Positions 1 through 9,869 of a stretch of 37,123 bases of DNA are shown here, in pieces. The stretch is from assembly GCF_032854445.1 (NCBI RefSeq), contig NW_027018346.1, positions 1-37,123 of the forward strand, in the 5' to 3' direction. The stretch's first letter is position 1; each line of letters begins with the position of its first letter. Both the position numbers and the translations under genes were made by a program. The notes under the pieces are model-generated. The model did not search any database. It was not told the DNA's origin and saw nothing but the letters and a program-made list of their open reading frames with translations. Source of the DNA: Liolophura sinensis (lineage: Eukaryota; Mollusca; Polyplacophora; Chitonida; Chitonidae).

Positions 1-2189
1 AATTGGGTCAGGCATCTCCAGCTGTTGAAAAATTGCAAATTCCTTGGTTTCCATGGAGTAAGAGCCGTTGCTGGGCACGTGATTTTGACATAAATGATGA
101 TTCAATTGTGGCTACAGCCAAAAGTATTGGTCGGAGAGCAACGCGGTTTGCACCATTCGATTTCTCGTCACAAAATACGTCGGATTAGCCTCTTACCAGC
201 AGCATTGGAACATTTTTTCCACTTTTGGATTTTTGCCTAGTCCTTTTGCTAATTGAAATCGGCTACATGTACTATGTACAATCGCGACTGGTCATTACTA
301 TATTCAACTTTTGATTATAAGTTATGTGCCCTTCGGTAGCCCAGAAGATGTCAAATCTTTTGGGCCAAGCCCATTTAACTCACCCAGCAAATGTCTTACT
401 TCTAAGTCGAAGATAACTCAATGTCTTTATCTACATGTAGAAAAACCACACCATTTTTATATAAAAACACAAGGTACTTGATACAGTCTGCTGTAAAAAG
501 TACAATTGAACACTGACCCACATCAATAAGGTGCCAAAAGATGCGCAATTGGGCCAGGCATCTCCAGGTGTTGAAAAATTGTAAATTTCCTTGGTTTCCA
601 TGGGGTAAGAGCCGTTGCTGGGCACGTGATTTTTGACATAATTGATGATTCAATGTGGCTACAGCCAAAAGTATTGGTCGGAGAGCAACGCGGTTTGCAC
701 CATTCGATTTCTCTTTACAAAATACGTCGGATTAGCCTCTTACCAGCAGCATTGGAACATTTTTTTTTACTTTTGGATTTTTTGCCTGGTCCTTTTGCTA
801 ATTGAAATCGGCTACATGTACTATGTACAATCGCGACTGGTCATTACTATATTCAACTTTTGATTATAAGTTATGTGCCCTTCGGTAGCCCAGAAGACGT
901 CAAATCTTTGGGCCAAGCCCATTTAACTCACCCAGCAAATGGTCTTACTTCTAAGTCGAAGATAAACTCAATGTCTTTATCTACATGTAGAAAAACCACA
1001 CCATTTTTATATAAAAAACACTAGGTACTTGATACAGTCTGCTGTAAAAAGTACAATTGAACACTGACCCACATCAATAAGGTGCCACAAAGATGCGCAA
1101 TTGGGTCAGGCATCTCCAGCTGTTGAAAAATTGGAAATTTCCTTGGTTTCCATGGAGTAAGAGCCGTTGCTGGCACGTGATTTTGACATAAATGATGATT
1201 CAATTGTGGCTACAGCCAAAAGTATTGGTCGGAGAGCAACGCGGTGTGCACCATTCGATTTCTCGTCACAAAATACGTCGGATTAGCCTCTTACCAGCAC
1301 GATGGAGCATTTTTTTTACTTTTGGATTTTTGCCTGGTCCCTTTTGCTAATTGAAATCGGCTACATGTACTATGTACCATCGCGACTGGTCATTACTATA
1401 TTCAACTTTTGATTATAAGTTATGTGCCCTTCGGTAGCCCAGAAGATGTCAAATCTTTGGGGCCAAGCCCATTAACTCACCCAGCAAATGTCTTACTTCT
1501 AAGTCGAAGATAAACTTAAAACTCTTTATCTACATTGTAGAAAAACCACACCATTTTTATATAAAAACCACAAGGTACTTGATACAGTCTGCTGTAAAAA
1601 GTACAATTGAACACTGACCCACATCAATAAGGTGCCAAAAGATGCGCAATTGGGTCAGGCATCTCCAGGTGTTGAAAAATTGGAAATTTCCTTGGTTTCC
1701 ATGGAGTAAGAGCCGTTGCTGGGCACGTGATTTTGACATAAATGATGATTCAATTGTGGCTACAGCCAAAAGTATTGGTCGGAGAGCAACGCGGTTTGCA
1801 CCATTCGATTTCTGTCACAAAATACGTCAGATTAGCCTCTTACCAGCAGCATTGGAACATTTTTTCCACTTTTGGATTTTTGCCTGTCCTTTTGCTAATT
1901 GAAATCGGCTACATGTACTATGTACAATCGCGACTGGTCATTACTATATTCAACTTTTGATTATAAGTTATGTGCCCTTCGGTAGCCCAGAAGATGTCAA
2001 ATCTTTGGGCCAAGCCCATTTAACTCCACCCAGCAAATGTCTTACTTCTAAGTCGAAGATAAACTTATCTCTTATCTACATGTAGAAAAAACCACACCAT
2101 TTTTATATAAAAAAACACAAGGTTACTTGATACAGTCTGCTGTAAAAAGTACAATTGAACACTGACCCACATCAATAAGGTGCCAAAAG
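1..2189 (+). repeat. Units 1-4, left edge, degraded partial HOR copy
   Basis: Unit starts are before the window, then 541, 1093 and 1642. Units 2, 3 and 4 match types C, D and E of the 7-unit HOR that follows. Unit 2 has ATGGGGTAAG and ATTGATGATTC. Unit 3 has GCGGTGTGC, an ACGA-GGAGC segment and AAACTTAAA. Unit 4 has CGTCAGATT and a modified AAACTTATCTC. After unit 4 the array goes directly to an A-type unit, so types F and G are missing from this copy. Small indels are frequent, such as CAATGTGG for CAATTGTGG in unit 2 and CTGTCAC for CTCGTCAC in unit 4. They look either like low-coverage sequence error or like decay. Confidence 0.75.
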
Positions 2190-5100
2190 ATGCGCAATTG
2201 GGTCAGGCATCTCCAGCTGTTTGAAAAATTGCAAATTTCCTTGGTTTCCATGGAGTAAGAGCCGTTGCTGGGCACGTGATTTTGACATAAATGATGATTC
2301 AATTGTGGCTACAGCAAAAGTATGGTCGGAGAGCAACGCGGTTTGCACCATTCGATTTCTCGTCAGAAAATACGTCGGATTAGCCTCTTACCAGCAGCAT
2401 TGGAACATTTTTTCCACTTTTGGATTTTTGCCTGGTCCTTTTGCTAATTGAAATCGGCTACATGTACTATGTACAATCGCGACTGGTCATTACTATATTC
2501 AACTTTTGATTATAAGTTATGTGCCCTTCGGTAGCCCAGAAGATGTCAAATCTTTGGGCCAAGGCCCATTTAACTCACCCAGCAAATGTCTTACTTCTAA
2601 GTCGAAGATAAACTCAATGTCTTTATCTACATGTAGAAAAACCACACCATTTTTATATAAAAACCACAAGGTACTTGATACAGTCTGCTGTAAAAAAGTA
2701 CAATTGAACACTTGACCCACATCAATAGGTGCCAAAAGATGCGCAATTGGGTCAGGCATCTCCAGGTGTTGAAAAATTGGAAATTTTCTTGGTTTCCATG
2801 GAGTAAGAGCCGTTGCTGGGCACGTGATTTGACATAAATGATGATTCAATTGTGGCTACAGCCAAAAGTATTGGTCGGAGAGCAACGCGGTTTGCACCAT
2901 TCGATTTCTCGTCACAAAATACGTCGGATTAGCCTCTTACCAGCAGCATTGGAACATTTTTTCCACTTTTGGATTTTTGCCTGGTCCTTTTGCTAATTGA
3001 AATCGGCTACATGTACTATGTACAATCGCGACTGGTCATTACTATATTCAACTTTTGATTATAAGTTATGTGCCCTTCGGTAGCCCAGAAGATGTCAAAT
3101 CTTTGGGCCAAGCCCATTTAACTCACCCAGCAAATGTCTTACTTCTAAGTCGAAGATAAACTCAATGTCTTTATCTACATGTAGAAAAACCACACCATTT
3201 TATATAAAAAACACAAGGTACTTGATACAGTCTGCTGTAAAAAGTACAATTGAACACTGACCCACATCAATAAGGTGCCAAAAGATGCGCAATTGGGTCA
3301 GGCATCTCCAGGTGTTGAAAAAATTGTAAATTTCCTTGGTTTCCATGGGGTAAGAGCCGTTGCTGGGCACGTGATTTTGACATAATTGATGATTCAATTG
3401 TGGCTACAGCCAAAAGTATTGGTCGGAGAGCAACGCGGTTTGCACCATTCGATTTCTCGTCACAAAATACGTCGGATTAGCCTCTTACCAGCAGCATTGG
3501 AACATTTTTTCCACTTTTGGATTTTTGCCTGGTCCTTTTGCTAATTGAAATCGGCTACATGTACTATGTACAATCGCGACTGGTCATTACTATATTCAAC
3601 TTTTGATTATAAGTTATGTGCCCTTCGGTAGCCCAGAAGACGTCAAATCTTTGGGCCAAGCCCATTTAACTCACCCAGCAAATGTCTTACTTCTAAGTCG
3701 AAGATAAACTCAATGTCTTTATCTACATGTAGAAAAACCACACCATTTATAAAAAACACAAGGTACTTGATACAGTCTGCTGTAAAAAGTACAATTGAAC
3801 ACTGACCCACATCAAATAAGGTGCCAAAAGATGCGCAATTGGGTCAGGCATCTCCAGCTGTTGAAAAATTGCAAATTTCCTTGGTTTCCCATGGAGTAAG
3901 AGCCGTTGCTGGGCACGTGATTTTGACATAAATGATGATTCAATTGTGGCTACAGCCAAAAGTATTGGTCGGAGAGCAACGCGGTGTGCACCATTCGATT
4001 TCTCGTCACAAAATACGTCGGATTAGCCTCTTACCAGCACGATTGGAGCATTTTTTTTACTTTTGGATTTTTGCCTGGTCCTTTTGCTATTGAAATCGGC
4101 TACATGTACTATGTACCAATCGCGACTGGTCATTACTATATTCAACTTTTGATTATAAGTTATGTGCCCTTCGGTAGCCCAGAAGATGTCAAATCTTTGG
4201 GCCAAGCCCATTTAACTCACCCAGCAAATGTCTTACTTCTAAGTCGAAGATAAACTTAAACTCTTTATCTACATGTAGAAAAACCACACCATTTTTATAT
4301 AAAAAACCACAAGGTACTTGATACAGTCTGCTGTAAAAAGTACAATTGAACACTGACCCACATCAATAAGGTGCCAAAAGATGCGCAATTGGGTCAGGCA
4401 TCTCCAGGTGTTGAAAAATTGGAAAATTTCCTTGGTTTCCATGGAGTAAGAGCCGTTGCTGGGCACGTGATTTTGACATAAATGATGATTCAATTGTGGC
4501 TACAGCCAAAAGTATTGGTCGGAGAGCAACGCGGTTTGCACCATTCGATTTCTCGTCACAAAATACGTCAGATTAGCCTCTTACCAGCAGCATTGGAACA
4601 TTTTTTCCACTTTTGGATTTTTGCCTGGTCCTTTTGCTAATTGAAAATCCGGCCTACATGTACTATGTACAATCGCGACTGGTCATTACTATATTCAACT
4701 TTTGATTATAAGTTATGTGCCCTTCGGTAGCCCAGAAGATGTCAAATCTTTGGGCCAAGCCCATTTAACTCACCCAGCAAATGTCTTACTTCTAAGTCGA
4801 AGATAAACTTAATCTCTTTATCTACATGTAGAAAAACCACACCATTTTTATATAAAAAAAACACAAGGTACTTGATACAGTCTGCTGTAAAAAGTACAAT
4901 TGAACACTGACCCACATCAATAAGGTGCCAAAAGATGCGCAATTGGGGTCAGGCATCTCCAGGTGTTGAAAAATTGGAAATTTCCTTGGTTTCCATGGAG
5001 TAAGAGCCGTTGCTGGGCACGTGATTTTGACATAAATGATGATTCAATTGTGGCTACAGCCAAAAGTATTGGTCGGAGAGCAACGCGGTTTGCACCATTC

Positions 5101-6034
5101 GATTTCTCGTCACAAAATACGTCGGATTAGCCTCTTACCAGCAGCATTGGAACATTTTTTCCACTTTTGGATTTTTGCCTGGTCCTTTTGCTAATTGAAA
5201 TCGGCTACATGTACTATGTACAATCGCGACTGGTCATTACTATATTCAACTTTTGATTATAAGTTATGTGCCCTTCGGTAGCCCAGAAGATGTCAAATCT
5301 TTGGGCCAAGCCCATTTAACTCACCCAGCAAATGTCTTACTTCTAAGTCGAAGATAAACTCAATGTCTTTATCTACATGTAGAAAAACCACACCATATTT
5401 ATATAAAAACCACAAGGTACTTGATACAGTTCTGCTGTAAAAAGTACAATTGAACACTGACCCACATCAATAAGGTGCCAAAAGATGCGCAATTGGGTCA
5501 GGCATCTCCAGGTGTTGAAAAATTTTAAATTTCCTTGGTTTCCATGGAGTAAGAGCCGTTGCTGGGCACGTGATTTTGACATAAATGATGATTCAATTGT
5601 GGCTACAGCCAAAAGTATTGGTCGGAGAGCAACGCGGTTTACACCATTCGATTTCTCGTCACAAAATACGTCGGATTAGCCTCTTACCAGCAGCATTGGA
5701 ACATTTTTTCCACTTTTGGATTTTTGCCTGGTCCTTTTGCTAATTGAAATCGGCTACATGTACTATGTACAATCGCGACTGGTCATTACTATATTCAACT
5801 TTTGATTATAAGTTATGTGCCCTTCGGTAGCCCAGAAGATGTCAAATCTTTGGGCCAAGCCCATTTAACTCACCCAGCAAATGTCTTACTTCTAAGTCGA
5901 AGATAAACTTAATCTCTTTATCTACATGTAGAAAAACCACACCATTTTTATATAAAAAAAACACAAGGTACTTGATACAGTCTGCTGTAAAAAGTACAAT
6001 TGAACACTGACCCACATCAATAAGGTGCCAAAAG
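2190..6034 (+). repeat. 7-unit higher-order repeat, copy 1 (types A-G)
   Basis: Starts are 2190 (A), 2739 (B), 3285 (C), 3831 (D), 4381 (E), 4935 (F) and 5485 (G/E). Diagnostic features are CGTCAGAAAA in A, TTGGAAATTTTC in B, ATGGGGTAAG in C, GCGGTGTGC with AAACTTAAACTC in D, CGTCAGATT with AAACTTAATCTC in E, CCATATTTATATAAAAACC in F, and TTTTAAATTT with GCGGTTTACACC in G. Each recurs in the same order about 3.84 kb downstream. The last unit ends with an E-type tail rather than a G-type one, so it is a hybrid. Confidence 0.8.
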
Positions 6035-6853
6035 ATGCGCAATTGGGTCAGGCATCTCCAGCTGTTGAAAAATTGCAAATTTCCTTGTTTCCATGGAGTA
6101 AGAGCCGTTGCTGGGCACGTGATTTTGACATAAATGATGATTCAAATGTGGCTACAGCCAAAAGTATTGGTCGGAGAGCAACGCGGTTTGCACCATTCGA
6201 TTTCTCGTCAGAAAAATACGTCGGATTAGCCTCTTACCAGCAGCATTGGAACATTTTTTCCACTTTGGATTTTTGCCTGGTCCTTTTGCTAATTGAAATC
6301 GGCTACATGTACTATGTACAATCGCGACTGGTCATTACTATATTCAACTTTTGATTATAAGTTATGTGCCCTTCGGTAGCCCAGAAGATGTCAAATCTTT
6401 GGCCAAGCCCATTTAACTCACCCAGCAAATGTCTTACTTCTAAGTCGAAGATAAACTCAATGTCTTTATCTACATGTAGAAAAACCACACCATTTTTATA
6501 TAAAAACCACAAGGTACTTGATACAGTCTGCTGTAAAAAGTACAATTGAACACTGACCCACATCAATAAGGTGCCAAAAGATGCGCAATTGGGTCAGGCA
6601 TCTCCAGGTGTTGAAAAATTGGAAATTTTCTTGTTTCCATGGAGTAAGAGCCGTTGCTGGGCACGTGATTTTGACATAAATGATGATTCAATTGTGGCTA
6701 CAGCCAAAAGTATTGGTCGGAGAGCAACGCGGTTTGCACCATTCGATTTCTCGTCACAAAATACGTCGGATTAGCCTCTTACCAGCAGCATTGGAACATT
6801 TTTTCCACTTTTGGATTTTTGCCTGGTCCTTTTGCTAATTGAAATCGGCTACA

Positions 6854-6866
6854 TGTACTATGTACA
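6854..6866. other. Inverted repeat TGTAC-TAT-GTACA (example)
   Basis: This is a 5/3/5 inverted repeat inside GGCTACATGTACTATGTAC, overlapping a TACATGTA palindrome. Domain 1 units keep the final A of GTACA. Domain 2 units and D-type units have GTACC, which shortens the arms to 4 bp. It is absent from the deletion unit at 11513. Confidence 0.5.
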
Positions 6867-7015
6867 ATCGCGACTGGTCATTACTATATTCAACTTTTGA
6901 TTATAAGTTATGTGCCCTTCGGTAGCCCAGAAGATGTCAAATCTTTGGGCCAAGCCCATTTAACTCACCCAGCAAATGTCTTACTTCTAAGTCGAAGATA
7001 AACTCAATGTCTTTA

Positions 7016-7027
7016 TCTACATGTAGA
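7016..7027. promoter_or_regulatory. 12-bp perfect palindrome TCTACATGTAGA (example)
   Basis: The sequence equals its own reverse complement over 12 bp and recurs near +437 in nearly every unit, about 20 bp from the TATA block. It is reduced to the 10-bp core CTACATGTAG where GTAGGAAAACC occurs (for example near 13541 and 15181), and is broken to CATGTATAAAA near 26701. A protein-binding or cruciform role is possible but not shown. Conservation alone does not prove function, because the array is homogenised. Confidence 0.5.
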
Positions 7028-7043
7028 AAAACCACACCATTTT

Positions 7044-7052
7044 TATATAAAA
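7044..7052. promoter_or_regulatory. TATA-like element TATATAAAA (domain 1 example)
   Basis: TTTTTATATAAAAA is a near-symmetrical A/T block, so a consensus-like TATATAAAA can be read on both strands. It recurs at the end of essentially all domain 1 units. If used, transcription rightward would begin about 30 bp on, in the ACTTGATACAGTCTGC region; leftward it would run toward the +354 region. Transcription itself is inference. Satellite arrays are A/T-rich, and such blocks arise by chance. Confidence 0.35.
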
Positions 7053-9869
7053 AACACAAGGTACTTGATACAGTCTGCTGTAAAAAGTACAATTGAACAC
7101 TGACCCACATCAATAAGGTGCCAAAAGATGCGCAATTGGGTCAGGCATCTCCAGGTGTTGAAAAATTGTAAATTTCCTTGGTTTCCATGGGGTAAGAGCC
7201 GTTGCTGGGCACGTGATTTTGACATAATTGATGATTCAATTGTGGCTACAGCCAAAAGTATTGGTCGGAGAGCAACGCGGTTTGCACCATTCGATTTCTC
7301 GTCACAAAATACGTCGGATTAGCCTCTTACCAGCAGCATTGGAACATTTTTTCCACTTTTGGATTTTTGCCTGGTCCTTTTGCTAATTGAAATCGGCTAC
7401 ATGTACTATGTACAATCGCGACTGGTCATTACTATATTCAACTTTTGATTATAAGTTATGTGCCCTTCGGTAGCCCAGAAGACGTCAAATCTTTGGGCCA
7501 AGCCCATTTAACTCACCCAGCAAATGTCTTACTTCTAAGTCGAAGATAAACTCAATGTCTTTATCTACATGTAGAAAAACCACACCATTTTTATATAAAA
7601 AACACAAGGTACTTGATACAGTCTGCTGTAAAAAGTACAATTGAACACTGACCCACATCAATAAGGTGCCAAAAGATGCGCAATTGGGTCAGGCATCTCC
7701 AGCTGTTGAAAAATTGCAAATTTCCTTGGTTTCCATGGAGTAAGAGCCGTTGCTGGGCACGTGATTTTGACATAAATGATGATTCAATTGTGGCTACAGC
7801 CAAAAGTATTGGTCGGAGAGCAACGCGGTGTGCACCATTCGATTTCTCGTCACAAAATACGTCGGATTAGCCTCTTACCAGCACGATTGGAGCATTTTTT
7901 TTACTTTTGGATTTTTGCCTGGTCCTTTTGCTAATTGAAATCGGCTACATGTACTATGTACCATCGCGACTGGTCATTACTATATTCAACTTTTGATTAT
8001 AAGTTATGTGCCCTTCGGTAGCCCAGAAGATGTCAAATCTTTGGGCCAAGCCCATTTAACTCACCCAGCAAATGTCTTACTTCTAAGTCGAAGATAAACT
8101 TAAACTCTTTATCTACATGTAGAAAAACCACACCATTTTTATATAAAAACCACAAGGTACTTGATACAGTCTGCTGTAAAAAGTACAATTGAACACTGAC
8201 CCACATCAATAAGGTGCCAAAAAGATGCGCAATTGGGTCAGGCATCTCCAGGTGTTGAAAAATTGGAAATTTCCTTGGTTTCCATGGAGTAAGAGCCGTT
8301 GCTGGGCACGTGATTTTGACATAAATGATGATTCAATTGTGGCTACAGCCAAAAGTATTGGTCGGAGAGCAACGCGGTTTGCACCATTCGATTTCTCGTC
8401 ACAAAATACGTCAGATTAGCCTCTTACCAGCAGCATTGGAACATTTTTTCCACTTTTGGATTTTTGCCTGGTCCTTTTGCTAATTGAAATCGGCTACATG
8501 TACTATGTACAATCGCGACTGGTCATTACTATATTCAACTTTTGATTATAAGTTATGTGCCCTTCGGTAGCCCAGAAGATGTCAAATCTTTGGGCCAAGC
8601 CCATTTAACTCACCCAGCAAATGTCTTACTTCTAAGTCGAAGATAAACTTAATCTCTTTATCTACATGTAGAAAAACCACACCATTTTTATATAAAAAAA
8701 CACAAGGTACTTGATACAGTCTGCTGTAAAAAGTACAATTGAACACTGACCCACATCAATAAGGTGCCAAAAGATGCGCAATTGGGTCAGGCATCTCCAG
8801 GTGTTGAAAAATTGGAAATTTCCTTGGTTTCCATGGAGTAAGAGCCGTTGCTGGGCACGTGATTTTGACATAAATGATGATTCAATTGTGGCTACAGCCA
8901 AAAGTAATGGTCGGAGAGCAACGCGGTTTGCACCATTCGATTTCTCGTCACAAAATACGTCGGATTAGCCTCTTACCAGCAGCATTGGAACATTTTTTCC
9001 ACTTTTGGATTTTTGCCTGGTCCTTTTGCTAATTGAAATCGGCTACATGTACTATGTACAATCGCGACTGGTCATTACTATATTCAACTTTTGATTATAA
9101 GTTATGTGCCCTTCGGTAGCCCAGAAGATGTCAAATCTTTGGGCCAAGCCCATTTAACTCACCCAGCAAATGTCTTACTTCTAAGTCGAAGATAAACTCA
9201 ATGTCTTTATCTACATGTAGAAAAACCACACCATATTTATATAAAAACCACAAGGTACTTGATACAGTCTGCTGTAAAAAGTACAATTGAACACTGACCC
9301 ACATCAATAAGGTGCCAAAAGATGCGCAATTGGGTCAGGCATCTCCAGGTGTTGAAAAATTTTAAATTTCCTTGGTTTCCATGGAGTAAGAGCCGTTGCT
9401 GGGCACGTGATTTTGACATAAATGATGATTCAATTGTGGCTACAGCCAAAAGTATTGGTCGGAGAGCAACGCGGTTTACACCATTCGATTTCTCGTCACA
9501 AAATACGTCGGATTAGCCTCTTACCAGCAGCATTGGAACATTTTTTCCACTTTTGGATTTTTGCCTGGTCCTTTTGCTAATTGAAATCGGCTACATGTAC
9601 TATGTACAATCGCGACTGGTCATTACTATATTCAACTTTTGATTATAAGTTATGTGCCCTTCGGTAGCCCAGAAGATGTCAAATCTTTGGGCCAAGCCCA
9701 TTTAACTCACCCAGCAAATGTCTTACTTCTAAGTCGAAGATAAACTCAATGTCTTTATCTACATGTAGAAAAACCACACCATTTTTATATAAAAAACAAA
9801 AGGTACTTGATACAGTCTGCTGTAAAAAGTACAATTGAACACTGACCCACATCAATAAGGTGCCAAAAG

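Larger units (their letters stand above)
6035..9869 (+). repeat. 7-unit higher-order repeat, copy 2 (types A-G)
   Basis: Starts are 6035 (A), 6581 (B), 7128 (C), 7676 (D), 8225 (E), 8774 (F) and 9322 (G). The diagnostic sites of copy 1 recur in identical order: CGTCAGAAAA, TTGGAAATTTTC, ATGGGGTAAG, GCGGTGTGC, CGTCAGATT, CCATATTTATAT and GCGGTTTACACC. The tail of unit 9322 is an ordinary CTCAATGTC tail, unlike the E-type tail of its counterpart at 5485. The offset between the copies is about 3843-3845 bp. Copy 2 has far fewer one-base indels than copy 1. Confidence 0.8.

Noticed and set aside
6981-6997. CENP-B-box-like sequence on the minus strand (CTTCG....A..)
   Set aside because: It fits the TTCG and the central A but lacks the essential CGGG half, so it is not a functional CENP-B box.
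7285-7300. CATTCGATTTC as a possible tRNA/SINE B box
   Set aside because: It matches only about 8 of 11 consensus positions, has no convincing A box at the right distance, and no cloverleaf can be drawn.
7128-7322. Recurring plus-strand 64-codon frame beginning at the unit start (MRNW...), seen in most units
   Set aside because: Subtype differences in this frame are nearly all amino-acid-changing (V/A, L/V, C/W/F, D/E, N/I, D/H, S/L, R/W), with about one silent change (TGC/TGT). There is no purifying selection, and no domain is recognised. Its persistence follows from repeat homogenisation.
7376-7395. TTGCTAATTGAAA, identical over 13 bases to part of U4 snRNA
   Set aside because: The rest of U4 (5' end, stem structures, Sm site region) has no match nearby. 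A 13-base A/T-rich match is compatible with chance.
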